This document shows positions 42,466-51,825 of a stretch of DNA of 64,000 bases, piece by piece. The notes beneath the pieces are model-generated. The model ran no database searches. It was not told the origin of the DNA and worked only from the letters and a program-made list of their open reading frames with translations. Position numbers and translations under genes: made by a program. This stretch comes from Nonomuraea dietziae (lineage in GTDB: Bacteria > Actinomycetota > Actinomycetes > Streptosporangiales > Streptosporangiaceae): assembly GCF_014195505.1 (NCBI RefSeq), contig NZ_JACIBV010000001.1, positions 5,332,001 to 5,396,000 of the forward strand, in the 5' to 3' direction. Position 1 is the stretch's first letter, and every line of letters starts with the position of its first letter.

Positions 42466-44232
42466 TTACACGCTGACGCGAACGTGCAGCGGCTCCGTCG
42501 CCTCCTTGCCCGCCGGTGAGCGCACCCCCACCTTCACCCAGACCCCGTACGGCACCTGCGACCAGTCGAAGGGCACCCACGCCGTCACGATGCCCTCGGC
42601 CATCGCCTCGTTGGGGACGTCGGAGACCGTGATCGGCAGTTCCGACGAGCCGCCGGGCCAGTTCAGCGTGATCGTGCCGCTGTCGAGGTGGTAACCGCGA
42701 ACCTCGATGCCGTCCTGGCCGGCCGAGCTGGTCCTGATCGCGTCCACCGCGATCGGCCTGTCGACGTCACCCGCGACCTCATCCTTCAACGCGGGCTCGC
42801 CGCAGGTGAAGAAGTCGCTCCACATGTAACTGACGACCTTCTGGACGTAGCGCCCGGTCATGGCGATCGCGGCGTCCAAGCGCGCTTTGTCCGTCTTGCC
42901 CCTGGAGCCCTGTGGCTGGCAGGGCTGGGTGGCCGAGGGCTCGAAGGACTCGACGTTGGCCCAGAGCTCGACCTCGTAGCCCTCGTCCACGAGCTGGTCG
43001 CGGACGACGCTCATCTCCCGGTAGTAGTCGCGGGTCGAGCCATGGTAGGCCGTGCCGTACGTGGTCACGCCGACGAGCGGCTGCAGCCGCTTGTCCACCT
43101 CGTCGTCGCGCTGGTCGGGCCAGAACAGGCCGACCTTGCCGGTGCCCCTGCTGTCCTGGGGCGCGATGATGCCGACCCCGGATTTCGCCAGCGCCCTGAA
43201 GCCCTCGGCGACCTGCTTGGGCGTCTGGCCGAAGGGCACCCGCTTACGGGCGTCCAGGTAGGGGCTGACCAGGATGGGCTTGCCCGGCAGCTCCTGCTCC
43301 ACGATGTCGTGCTGCTCGGCGTAGACCTGCAGGGTCGGGTTGTTGACCAGCGTGGCGCCCATCTGCAGCTCGAACGGCTGGTAGAAGCCGCCGAGCGAGG
43401 CCCTGTCCTTGAAGCGCGCGCCGTAGTCCTGCATGAGCCTGCGGGTCAGCGTGGTCAGCGTGCCGAGGTGCTCGGGGTTGGCCCTCGTGCTCGCCTTCGG
43501 GTCACGAGGGGCCACCGGCAGCGAGGGGAAGACCTGCACACCGAACGTGTCGCCCAGCTCCAGCAGCTTCTCGAGGCTGTCCTCGGCGGCCGCGGCGATG
43601 AGGATCAGGTCGTAGGTGCCGGCCTTGCCGGAGAAGTCACAGGTGGAGTCGTCGGAACCGTCGGGCGCGGTGATCAGCCGGTAGTAGACGCGCTTGCCCG
43701 CCTCGATGGTGCGTTCCATCCCCGGACAGCGGAAGAGGCCGGGGCCGAAGTGCTCGTCGGTCCTGTAGACGTAGGTGCGGCCGATCCTGTTGCCGGGGTT
43801 GGCCGCCTTCAAGTCCTGCTCGGCCTGGTTCCAGCAGTCCTCGCAGTCGGTGTAGCGGGGATCGACCTCACCATCCTTGGTCAGGATCCGGCCGTCGGTG
43901 ACCGTGCGGTACTGCAGGCCGTAGCCGATCCTGATGACGGTGTCGCCACCGGCCTGGTGGATCTCCTCCAGCTGGTGGCGCCACGTGCACGGGTTGCTCG
44001 ACGGCGTGATCCAGTAGCCGGTGATCGCGTACTTCTTGACGCCCTGCAGCTCGAAGGTGCCGCAGTCGTCGGTGTACTCCTTGGTCGTCGGCTGGGGCAG
44101 GCTCTTGGCCTGCGAGGCCGACGGCGTGGACGGCGTGTCGACCGCGGTCGGCCTGTTGTCGGGCAGGACCACGACCACGGCCGCGATGGCGGCCAGGATC
44201 GCCGCCCCCAGGAGCACGGTGAGCCAGCGCAC
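42466..44232 (-). CDS. DUF4434-type membrane-anchored barrel protein
   Basis: A 588-residue protein. A single N-terminal membrane segment (LTVLLGAAILAAIAAVVVVLP) anchors it, followed by a Ser/Thr/Pro linker. Residues about 65-380 form a TIM-barrel-like domain of the DUF4434 kind (AITGYWITPSSNPCTWRHQL, GGDTVIRIGYGL, GVGIIAPQDSRGTGKVG, LWANVESFEPSATQPCQ). A beta-domain follows to the C-terminus (GGSSELPITVSDVPN, WVPFDWSQVPYGVWVKVGVRSPAG). The family is thought to be glycosidase-like, without proven activity. The GTG start is inferred. It is at the end of the polysaccharide cluster. Confidence 0.7.
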   Translation of the reverse strand: MRWLTVLLGAAILAAIAAVVVVLPDNRPTAVDTPSTPSASQAKSLPQPTTKEYTDDCGTFELQGVKKYAITGYWITPSSNPCTWRHQLEEIHQAGGDTVIRIGYGLQYRTVTDGRILTKDGEVDPRYTDCEDCWNQAEQDLKAANPGNRIGRTYVYRTDEHFGPGLFRCPGMERTIEAGKRVYYRLITAPDGSDDSTCDFSGKAGTYDLILIAAAAEDSLEKLLELGDTFGVQVFPSLPVAPRDPKASTRANPEHLGTLTTLTRRLMQDYGARFKDRASLGGFYQPFELQMGATLVNNPTLQVYAEQHDIVEQELPGKPILVSPYLDARKRVPFGQTPKQVAEGFRALAKSGVGIIAPQDSRGTGKVGLFWPDQRDDEVDKRLQPLVGVTTYGTAYHGSTRDYYREMSVVRDQLVDEGYEVELWANVESFEPSATQPCQPQGSRGKTDKARLDAAIAMTGRYVQKVVSYMWSDFFTCGEPALKDEVAGDVDRPIAVDAIRTSSAGQDGIEVRGYHLDSGTITLNWPGGSSELPITVSDVPNEAMAEGIVTAWVPFDWSQVPYGVWVKVGVRSPAGKEATEPLHVRVSV

Positions 44233-44275
44233 GTTCAGGAACCTACCGCCCTAGTGATCTGCCGCGGATAAACCA

Positions 44276-45364
44276 CTACTTCTTGACGCCCGCCCAGGAC
44301 TCCAACTGCGAGACGAACCTCCGGGCCGAGTTCGGCCAGTGGTGGTTGGCGCGGGCCGCCGCGTAGCCGCGGGCGCCCATCGCGTGCCGCTCCCTCTGCT
44401 CGTCGCGCAGCGACAGGACGGCCTGCGCCACGGCCTTGGGGTCCTCCCAGGCCACGACGATGCCGCTCTCGTACCGCTCGACCAGCTCGACCGCGCGAGG
44501 CGAGGGAGTGGTGATCACCGGAATGCCGTGCGCCATGTACTCCACGATCTTCGTGGGCATGGAGTGCCGGTAGTTGGGCTCGTCGTGCAGCAGCGACAGC
44601 CCCGCAAGAGCGCCGTCGAGCCGCTTCAGCGCCTCGTCGTTCGGCATGAAGTCGCGCCACTCGAGCACGCCCTCGGCCACCGCCTGGTTGAGCGCGGGCC
44701 GCGACTGCGGGTCGGCGTAGCCGATCAGCTCCACCGCCACCCTGTACGGCTGCAGCAGCCTGCCGACCTCGATCGCCTCCTGGACGCCGCGCGCCCGGGA
44801 GAGCCAGCCGAGGTAGACCACCCTGTCGTCGCCGGGCGGCGTGACCGAGTCGGGCACCCACGTCTCGTTCGGCACGATGAGGTGGGCGTGCTTGAACCTG
44901 CCCGCGTAGGCGGTCTCGGCCAGCAGCAGGTGCAGGTGGCGCTCGGCCGTGCCCTCCAGCATGCGGGCCAGGAAGCGCACGGGCGGACGCAGCAGCGAAG
45001 GCAGCCACGGCTTGAGCGAGAGCGTCGCAGGGGTGTCCTCGTGCACGTCCCAGACCACCGGCGGCCTGCGGCGTACGCCCCAGATCGCGAACAGCAGCTC
45101 GGGGTCGTGGATGAGCACCAGGTCGACCTTGTCGCGCATGCGCTTGAAGACCTTGCGGGCCGCCCACACGGCCCTCATCCTCTTGCGCTGCGCCGCCCTC
45201 GGCAGGTCGACGCCGTTGACCCACGGCCTTGCGACCACGCCGTGGGCGGAGAAGGACGCCGCGTACGTGACCTCATGACCGGCATCCACGAGGGCGCGGA
45301 TCTGCCGGTGCAGGATCCGGGCGTCCTCGGGGTTATGCACCACCGTCATGACGAGCACGTGCAC
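44276..45364 (-). CDS. Glycosyltransferase, GT4-like
   Basis: A 362-residue GT-B enzyme. It starts VHVLVMTVVHNPEDARILHRQIRALVDAGHEV, has VWDVHEDTPATLSLK, the middle VVYLGWLSRARGVQEAIEVGRLL and the sugar-nucleotide motif SMPTKIVEYMAHGIPVITTPSPRAVEL. There is no signal peptide. The GTG at 45364 has AGGGGG ten bases upstream and follows the dehydrogenase stop by 19 bases, so they are co-transcribed. The donor is probably a UDP-sugar of this cluster. Confidence 0.88.
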   Translation of the reverse strand: MHVLVMTVVHNPEDARILHRQIRALVDAGHEVTYAASFSAHGVVARPWVNGVDLPRAAQRKRMRAVWAARKVFKRMRDKVDLVLIHDPELLFAIWGVRRRPPVVWDVHEDTPATLSLKPWLPSLLRPPVRFLARMLEGTAERHLHLLLAETAYAGRFKHAHLIVPNETWVPDSVTPPGDDRVVYLGWLSRARGVQEAIEVGRLLQPYRVAVELIGYADPQSRPALNQAVAEGVLEWRDFMPNDEALKRLDGALAGLSLLHDEPNYRHSMPTKIVEYMAHGIPVITTPSPRAVELVERYESGIVVAWEDPKAVAQAVLSLRDEQRERHAMGARGYAAARANHHWPNSARRFVSQLESWAGVKK

Positions 45365-45383
45365 TGCGCGCAGCCCCCTGTCG

Positions 45384-46646
45384 CTACAGCCGCTCGACGC
45401 GTTCACCCTCGGCGAGCACGCCTCGGGTGTCCAGCACGAGCCTGGCCTTGTCCTCGACCAGGTCGAGGTCGAACGCCGCGTGCTGCTGCAGCAGCAGCGT
45501 CACGTCCGCGTTCGACACGGCCTCGGCGAGATCCTCCTCACGCGGCACCGAAGTGCCGTCCACCGACCACTGCTTGACGTGCGGGTCCACGAACGAGAGC
45601 TCCGCGCCCAGCTCCAGCAGCGCACGGGCCACGGGCAGGGCGGGGGTCTCGCGCTCGTCGGCGATGTCGGGCTTGTAGGTGACGCCGAGCAGCACCACCT
45701 TCGAGCCGTTCACGGCCTTCCTGTGCCGGTTGAGCAGGCGCTGCACGCGGTTGACCACGTACGACGGCATCCGCTCGTTGATCTCCTGCGCCAGCTCGAC
45801 GAATCTGAACGGGTAGCCGAGCTTGCGAACGGTGTAGGACAGGTAGCCGGGGTCGACGGGGATGCAGTGCCCGCCGACGCCAGGGCCGGGAAGGAACTTC
45901 TGGAAGCCGAACGGCTTGGTCGCCGCGGCCTCGATGGCCTCCCAGAGGTCCACGCCGAGCTCGTCGCAGAAGATCGCCATCTCGTTGACGAGGGCGATGT
46001 TGACGTGCCGGTAGGTGTTCTCGAGCAGCTTGGCCATCTCGGCCTCGCGGGTGCCGCTGACGGGCACGACCTGCTCGATGAACTGGCCGTAGAAGGCGGT
46101 GGCCCTGTCGCGGCAGGCGGTGGTGAAGCCGCCGACGACCTTGGGGGTGTTGCGCAGGCCGTACTTGGGGTTACCTGGGTCGATGCGCTCGGGCGAGAAG
46201 GCGAGCTGGAAATCGACCCCGGCCGTGAGACCCGAGCCCTCCAGCAGCGGCCTGGCCACTTCGTCGGTGGTGCCCGGGTACGTGGTCGACTCCAGGACGA
46301 CGAGCGTGCCCTTTGTCAGGTTGCGCGCGACGGCCTTGGTGGCGCCCTCGACCGCGGACAGGTCGGGACGGTGGTCCTCGTCCAGCGGGGTCGGCACGCA
46401 GATGACGATCGTGTCGCAGGTGGCCAGCACCGACTCCTCGAGCGTCGCGCTGAAGCCGTTGGCCAGCATGTGCTCGAGGTCGGCGTCGGTCAGGTCGTCG
46501 ATGTAGGACTGACCGGCGTTGAGCGCGTCGACCTTGCGGGGGTCGACGTCGACGCCGACGACCCGCAGACCAGCCGCCACGGCCTCCTTGGCCAGCGGCA
46601 TGCCGACGTAACCCAGGCCGATTACCGCCAGGTCGAAATCCGTCAC
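45384..46646 (-). CDS. Nucleotide-sugar dehydrogenase, UDP-ManNAc/UDP-glucose dehydrogenase family
   Basis: A 420-residue enzyme oxidising a UDP-sugar at C6 to the uronate using NAD. The N-terminal Rossmann fold has LAVIGLGYVGMPLAKE, then LESTTYPGTTDEV, AFSPERIDPGN and the catalytic Cys in GPGVGGHCIPVDP. The C-terminal domain has LLGVTYKPDIADERETPA. SPERIDPGN and the neighbouring UDP-GlcNAc 2-epimerase point to UDP-ManNAc dehydrogenase (WecC type). GTG start with AAGGCGA upstream. Confidence 0.92.
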   Translation of the reverse strand: MTDFDLAVIGLGYVGMPLAKEAVAAGLRVVGVDVDPRKVDALNAGQSYIDDLTDADLEHMLANGFSATLEESVLATCDTIVICVPTPLDEDHRPDLSAVEGATKAVARNLTKGTLVVLESTTYPGTTDEVARPLLEGSGLTAGVDFQLAFSPERIDPGNPKYGLRNTPKVVGGFTTACRDRATAFYGQFIEQVVPVSGTREAEMAKLLENTYRHVNIALVNEMAIFCDELGVDLWEAIEAAATKPFGFQKFLPGPGVGGHCIPVDPGYLSYTVRKLGYPFRFVELAQEINERMPSYVVNRVQRLLNRHRKAVNGSKVVLLGVTYKPDIADERETPALPVARALLELGAELSFVDPHVKQWSVDGTSVPREEDLAEAVSNADVTLLLQQHAAFDLDLVEDKARLVLDTRGVLAEGERVERL

Positions 46647-46749
46647 GACATCGCCTTAGAACACTTCATGGTCGCAAAGGTTATCTCAAGTCCACCTAGC
46701 TCACGCCTAATGCGACTGAACCCGTCAGAACAGACAGCTATCTCGTAGG
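46647..46749. other. Low-GC gap within the polysaccharide cluster
   Basis: About 100 bases that are AT-richer than their surroundings, upstream of the dehydrogenase gene. TTGAGA on the minus strand may be a -35 box. It separates two leftward transcription units. Confidence 0.35.
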
Positions 46750-48399
46750 TCATCGGTCGGCAATGGACTGGTAAAGGCCACGGTAGGTCTCCGCCACGCG
46801 ACTCCACGTGCGCTTGGCCGCCACTTCAGCCCGTCCTGCCTCACCCATCTCAACGCGCCTGGCGGGGTCGTCCCGCAGGTCGGCCAGCGCCTTGGCGAGC
46901 GCCTCGGGATCGCCGGGCGGGACGAGCAGACCCGCGCCGTCGGAGCCGACGAGCTCGGAGAGAGCGGGCAGATCGCTGAGCACGACGGGCTTTCCGAGAG
47001 CCATGGCCTCGACGGGTTTCAATGGCGTAACGAGTCGGCAAACGCGCAGATCCTCACGCGGGCAGGCGAAGATGTCGATAGCCGACTGTGCCTGCAGGGC
47101 CTCCTCGGGGCCGACCCTGCCCGGCAGGATCGCCGACTTCAGCCCGAGCTCCTCGACCAGCGCGAGGAGGTTCTCCCTCTCGGTGCCGTCGCCGACGATG
47201 AGGACCCTGACCCCACGGGTCAGCGCGGCGGCCCTGAGCAGGGTCGCGAAGCCCTCGTAGGCCACGATGCTGGACACCGAGCCCACGACGATCTCGCCGG
47301 GCTCGATGCCGTAGGCGCGCCTGAACGCCTCGCCGTCGTAGTCGGCCGTCAGCAGCGAGTCGTCCACCGCGTTGGGCGCCAGGGTGATCTTCTCGCGCGG
47401 CACCCCGCGCTCGACGATCTCCTGGGCCATGGTCTCGGCCAGCGTGACGACCGCGTCCGCCTCGCGCATGAGGAAGGCCTCGCGCTCGCGCTGGAGCACG
47501 TGGCGCTCGCTGCCGATGCGGATCGGGTCGCGCGAGGCCCAGGTCTCCTCCAGGAAGCCGCGCACCTCGTAGACGAACGGCGTGCCGGTGCGCTCGCGCA
47601 CGGCGTGGGAGATGGAGCCGTTGCGGTGGTCGGTGGCCGCGTGCAGCACCTGCGGCTTCAGCGTGGCGACCAGCTCGGTGACGCGCTCGGCGCCCAGGAT
47701 GATCCGTCCACGCGTCTCGAACGGCATCTCCTGCTGTCCGTCGGGCAGCAGCCGGTGGTAGGGAATGCCCTCGAGCTCCTCGAAGGGCCCGGCGTCCACG
47801 TGACCCTGCAGCATCGGCCAGCCCCAGCTGGTCACGACGTGTGGGTCGAGCCCCTTCGCCTTCTGCGCGGTCACGATCCTGTGCGTGCGCACCGTGTAAC
47901 CCGCCTGCGTGTACGGCAGGGCGTTGGTCACCACGTGCAGCACGCGGCCGGCCACCCGCTCGCCGATCGCCACCTTGGGGCCCGGCGGGATCGGCTCAGG
48001 GCTGATCGCGGCCAGCTCGCCTCGGTAGTAGGCGGCCCTGCGCTTCACGAACGGGTATTTGGTGTGCGGCTCCAGTGCCTCGGCCGCCTCGCTCACCCTG
48101 CCCGCGTTCCAGTACGCCTTCGCATCGTTCCACGGGGCCTTGACCACCCGCATGCTGACCTTGCGCACGGCGCGGCGCACCTTGCGGGCGGCCGGCCAGG
48201 CGACCCTGCCCACGACGGGACGCAGCCTCGGCGGAAGAGCGTCCGCCGCTGCCTGCGCGACCCTGACGGGGTCGGATTTCACCTTCGCCGCGACGACGCG
48301 GGAAACGATGATGGGGTGCTGGATGAAGCCCTTGAGAAGTCCACCGACTCCGGCCCTTGCCGACTTGGCGGAAACCTTTGGTCTGGCGTCGGATACCAC
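46750..48399 (-). CDS. Glycosyltransferase, GT4-like, with N-terminal extension
   Basis: A 549-residue protein. The first 150 residues are helical and basic, without a clear domain (VRRAVRKVSMRVVKAPWND, YWNAGRVSEAAEAL). Residues about 165-545 are a GT4 fold: VLHVVTNALPYTQAGYTVRTH, VDAGPFEELEGIPYHRLLP, ITLAPNAVDDSLL, RVLIVGDGTERENL and PCREDLRVCRLVTPLKPVEAMALGKPVV (donor binding). GTG at 48399 lies just behind a -10-like TATGGT, so the mRNA may be nearly leaderless. It diverges from the epimerase gene. Confidence 0.88.
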   Translation of the reverse strand: MVSDARPKVSAKSARAGVGGLLKGFIQHPIIVSRVVAAKVKSDPVRVAQAAADALPPRLRPVVGRVAWPAARKVRRAVRKVSMRVVKAPWNDAKAYWNAGRVSEAAEALEPHTKYPFVKRRAAYYRGELAAISPEPIPPGPKVAIGERVAGRVLHVVTNALPYTQAGYTVRTHRIVTAQKAKGLDPHVVTSWGWPMLQGHVDAGPFEELEGIPYHRLLPDGQQEMPFETRGRIILGAERVTELVATLKPQVLHAATDHRNGSISHAVRERTGTPFVYEVRGFLEETWASRDPIRIGSERHVLQREREAFLMREADAVVTLAETMAQEIVERGVPREKITLAPNAVDDSLLTADYDGEAFRRAYGIEPGEIVVGSVSSIVAYEGFATLLRAAALTRGVRVLIVGDGTERENLLALVEELGLKSAILPGRVGPEEALQAQSAIDIFACPREDLRVCRLVTPLKPVEAMALGKPVVLSDLPALSELVGSDGAGLLVPPGDPEALAKALADLRDDPARRVEMGEAGRAEVAAKRTWSRVAETYRGLYQSIADR

Positions 48400-48455
48400 G
48401 CGGTGACCGTACCATAGGCAACGTTTTTCCCCTTCCGCTATGAAAGGCGAGGTAG

Positions 48456-49574
48456 ATGAGGGAGAACCCCCTGGTCCTCCATGTCCTCGGCGCCCGTCCC
48501 AACTTCGTGAAGGCCGCCCCCGTGGTGCGCGGCCTCGACGAACTGGGCGTGCGGCAGGGCATCATCCACACCGGCCAGCACTACGACGCGCTGATGTCCG
48601 ACGTCTTCTTCGCCGACCTCGGACTGCCCGAGCCGGTGGCCAACCTCGGAGTCGGATCGGGGACGCACGCCAAGCAGACCGCGGCCCTGCTCGTGGGGCT
48701 CGAGGAGGTCGTCGAGGCGCAGGAGCCCGACCTCGTGGTCGTCTACGGCGACGTCAACTCCACGCTGGCGGCCATCCTCGTCTGCGCCAAGCTCGGCATC
48801 CCGACCGCCCACGTCGAGGCCGGCCTGCGCTCCTTCGACCGCGGCATGCCGGAGGAGATCAACAGGATCGTCACCGACTCGCTGTCGGACCTGCTCTTCG
48901 CCACCTCGCCGGAGGCGCTGTCCTACCTGGCGACCGAGGGCGTGCCCGCCGCCAAGATGCACCTCGTCGGCAACCCGATGATCGACAGCCTCTTCGCCGC
49001 GCTGCCCTCGCTCGACTCCTCCAGGCTCGAGGGCATACCCGCTCGCTATGGCGTGGCCACGCTGCACCGCCCCGCGAACGTCGACACGCCCGAGGCCGCC
49101 GCCGAGCTGGTCTCCGCGGTCCTCGAGGTCTCCCGTCAGATCCCGCTGGTGGTACCGATCCACCCCCGTGGGCGCGCCCGCCTGGCCGCGGCCGGCCTCG
49201 TGGACGGGCCGGGCGTCAAGGTCGTCGACCCGCTCGGCTACGTCGACTTCCTCTCCCTGGTGAAGGGCGCCGCGCTGGTCGTCACCGACTCGGGCGGCGT
49301 GCAGGAGGAGACCACCATGCTCGGCGTGCCGTGCCTCACGGTCAGGCCGAACACCGAGCGGCCCATCACGGTCACCCACGGCACCAACCGGCTCGTGACA
49401 CCGGCCGCGCTTCCCGCCGCCGCCTCCAAGGCGCTGGCCGACGGGGCCTCGACCCCGGCGGGAGAGCTGCCCGTCCTGTGGGACGGCGCCTCGGGCCCCA
49501 GGATCGCGCGGGTGATCGCCGCGTGGTTGAAGGGCGAGAATCTGTCGCCTGCCTCACGAAACGGACGGCTGTAG
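48456..49574 (+). CDS. wecB: UDP-N-acetylglucosamine 2-epimerase (non-hydrolysing)
   Basis: A 372-residue GT-B-fold epimerase making UDP-ManNAc from UDP-GlcNAc. VLHVLGARPNFVKAAPVVRGL opens it; IIHTGQHYD, VVYGDVNSTLA, AHVEAGLRSFDRGMPEEINR (catalytic Glu/Asp), TLHRPANVD and VTDSGGVQEETTMLGVPCL follow. Length is normal. AGGCGAGG precedes the ATG. With the dehydrogenase at 45384 it makes the two-step UDP-ManNAcA route. Confidence 0.95.
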   Translation: MRENPLVLHVLGARPNFVKAAPVVRGLDELGVRQGIIHTGQHYDALMSDVFFADLGLPEPVANLGVGSGTHAKQTAALLVGLEEVVEAQEPDLVVVYGDVNSTLAAILVCAKLGIPTAHVEAGLRSFDRGMPEEINRIVTDSLSDLLFATSPEALSYLATEGVPAAKMHLVGNPMIDSLFAALPSLDSSRLEGIPARYGVATLHRPANVDTPEAAAELVSAVLEVSRQIPLVVPIHPRGRARLAAAGLVDGPGVKVVDPLGYVDFLSLVKGAALVVTDSGGVQEETTMLGVPCLTVRPNTERPITVTHGTNRLVTPAALPAAASKALADGASTPAGELPVLWDGASGPRIARVIAAWLKGENLSPASRNGRL

Positions 49575-49616
49575 CCGTACCATGACAGACCTCCTTTGAC
49601 ACGTTAGGGCGAGCGG

Positions 49617-51647
49617 ATGTCTTCAGAAGAGCCGACCTTTCAGCGACTCGGGCCGATCAACTGGCTACCTGAGGATCGCAAGCTCGTCGAACGGTACGAA
49701 TCGGAGATCAAGGAGCTGCGGCGGCGCCTGGAGATAGCCGAGGCGAAGGCCGAGTACGCCGCATGGAAGCTCCAGGCCACCCAGGCGAAGCGCTCGTTCA
49801 AACTGGGCGAGGCGCTGACCTCGAAGAAACCTGGCCGTGTGGTCGCCGCCGTGCGCTCACACGAGAAGGCGCCCAAGCCGCCGCAGCCGGTCTCGGAGGT
49901 GACCGAGCTCGCGGGCAAGCGGCCGCCGCTGGTCGAGGTGCCCGCGGTGAAGTGGCCGACGGGCCCGATCAACAGGCCCGACCTGAAGGTCGCGGTCATC
50001 CTGGACGACTTCTCCAGGATGGCCTTCCGCTACGAGTGGGACCAGATCGAGTTCGGGCTGCGCGACTGGCCGCAGATCTTCGCCGACAAGCGCCCCGACC
50101 TGCTGTTCTGCGAGTCGGCCTGGCACGGCAACCAGGGGCGCTGGCGCTACCAGATGACAGGTAGCAACGCGCCGAAGCAGGAGCTGCGCGACCTCGTCGA
50201 GTGGTGCCGCGCCGAGGGCATCCCCACGGTCTTCTGGAACAAGGAGGACCCGCCCAACTTCGACTTCTTCATCGACACCGCCAAGCTGTTCGACTTCGTC
50301 TTCACGTGCGACGGCGACATGGTGCCGAAATATCGTGAAGTTCTGGGACATGACCGGGTCGACGTGCTGCAGTTCGCCGCCCAGCCGCGCGTCCACAACC
50401 CCATCCAGCAGAAGCAGGGCCGCCTGCACGACGTCGTCTTCGCGGGCATGTACTTCCGCGACAAGCACCCCGAGCGGCGCGAGCAGATGGAGACCGTGAT
50501 CGACCCGATCAGGGAGCTCGGCCTGCACATCTTCGCCCGCAACGGCTCCGTCGACGACAAGTACGCCTGGCCCGAGAAGTACGAGCCGCACATCGTCGGC
50601 GAGCTGCCCTACGACCAGATGCTCGCCGCGTACCGGATGTACAAGGTCTTCCTGAACGTCAACTCGGTGCTCGACTCGCCCACCATGTGCGCCCGCCGCG
50701 TCTTCGAGCTGTCGGCCTGCGCCACGCCGGTCGTCTCCGGCTGGTCACGCGCCATCGAGGAGACCTTCGGGCCGCTGGTTCCCATCGCCCGCGAGCCCCT
50801 CGAGTCCTACAACCAGGTGCTCCACCTGCTCAACAGCCCCGAGCTGCGCGCCCGCATGGGCCACCTCGCCATGCGCGAAGTCTTCGACAAGCACCTGTTC
50901 TCCCACCGCGTGGACCAGATCCTCGGTCTGCTCGGCCGTCCCGTCTCGCAGCGGACCCGTTCGATCTCGGTGGTTTTGCCCACCAACCGCGCCGCGCAGC
51001 TGGAGCACGCGATCTCCTCGGTCGCCAAGCAGATCCACAAACCGCTCCAGCTCGTCATGGTCCTGCACGGCCTCGACATCGACCCCGTGGTCGTCGCCGA
51101 CAAGGCGCGCATGGCGGGCATCTCCGACGTCGTGGTCCTGCCCGCCGCCGCCGAGCTCTCGCTCGGCGCCTGCATGAACCTGGGCATCGCGGCCGCCGAC
51201 GGCGAGCTCATCGCCAAGATGGACGACGACAACCTGTACGGCGAGCACTACCTGTCGGACCTGGCTCGCGCCTTCGACTACTCCGACGCCGAGCTCGTCG
51301 GCAAGGGCGCCCACTACACCTACTTCGAGGGCACCAACACCACGATGCTCCGCCTGCCCGGCCTGGAGCACCGCTACACGTGGCTGGTCCAGGGCGGCAC
51401 GTTCCTCGGCAAGGCCGAGATGTTCACGTCGTACGGCTTCGCCGACATCACGCGCGGCGAGGACACCCACCTCGTCCGCCGCCTGAAGGAGGACAAGGTC
51501 AAGATCTACTCGACGGACCGGTTCAACTTCGTCTACTGGCGCAGCGCCGACTCGGCGATGCACACCTGGCAGGCCGACGACATCAAGCTGAACCGCGTCG
51601 CCCAGTTCTCCTTCGTCGGCCACCCGGCCGCCCACGTCATGCTCTGA
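49617..51647 (+). CDS. Two-domain glycosyltransferase (GT-B domain fused to GT-A domain)
   Basis: A 676-residue protein. Residues about 20-60 form a coiled coil (RYESEIKELRRRLEIAEAK). Residues about 120-440 are a CgeB-like GT-B domain (VAVILDDFSRMAFRYEWDQ, ESAWHGNQGRW, MYFRDKHPERREQM, RRVFELSACATPVVSGWSR). Residues about 445-676 are a GT2-type GT-A domain: SVVLPTNRAAQLEHAISSV, GACMNLGIAAADGELIAKMDDDN (DxD metal site), GGTFLGKAEMF and TRGEDTHLVRRL. Such fusions build repeat units with two linkages. It follows the epimerase gene by 42 bases and is probably in the same operon. Confidence 0.88.
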   Translation: MSSEEPTFQRLGPINWLPEDRKLVERYESEIKELRRRLEIAEAKAEYAAWKLQATQAKRSFKLGEALTSKKPGRVVAAVRSHEKAPKPPQPVSEVTELAGKRPPLVEVPAVKWPTGPINRPDLKVAVILDDFSRMAFRYEWDQIEFGLRDWPQIFADKRPDLLFCESAWHGNQGRWRYQMTGSNAPKQELRDLVEWCRAEGIPTVFWNKEDPPNFDFFIDTAKLFDFVFTCDGDMVPKYREVLGHDRVDVLQFAAQPRVHNPIQQKQGRLHDVVFAGMYFRDKHPERREQMETVIDPIRELGLHIFARNGSVDDKYAWPEKYEPHIVGELPYDQMLAAYRMYKVFLNVNSVLDSPTMCARRVFELSACATPVVSGWSRAIEETFGPLVPIAREPLESYNQVLHLLNSPELRARMGHLAMREVFDKHLFSHRVDQILGLLGRPVSQRTRSISVVLPTNRAAQLEHAISSVAKQIHKPLQLVMVLHGLDIDPVVVADKARMAGISDVVVLPAAAELSLGACMNLGIAAADGELIAKMDDDNLYGEHYLSDLARAFDYSDAELVGKGAHYTYFEGTNTTMLRLPGLEHRYTWLVQGGTFLGKAEMFTSYGFADITRGEDTHLVRRLKEDKVKIYSTDRFNFVYWRSADSAMHTWQADDIKLNRVAQFSFVGHPAAHVML

Positions 51648-51679
51648 CGGCACGAGAGCCCTTCACCCGCAGCGGGCGG

Positions 51680-51811
51680 TCAGGCGAAGGACTCGCCGAT
51701 GAGGTCCAGGTCGAGGGGGACGGGGGTGAGGCGGTAACCCTCGGGAGGTTCGACACCCAGGAGGTGGCGGACCAGACCGTGACGTCGAGCCGGGTGGTGT
51801 GGCTCATGAGG
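51680..51811 (-). other. Short degraded coding remnant downstream of the MFS fragment
   Basis: A minus-strand reading that ends LVRHLLGVEPPEGYRLTPVPLDLDLIGESFA-like residues (stop at 51680) looks coding, but its natural start (ATG 51807, MSHTTRLDVTV) is in another frame. One frameshift near 51783 would join them into a peptide of about 42 residues. Either a frameshifted small gene or chance coding-like sequence. Confidence 0.3.
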
Positions 51812-51825
51812 GGTCACGCCTTTCT

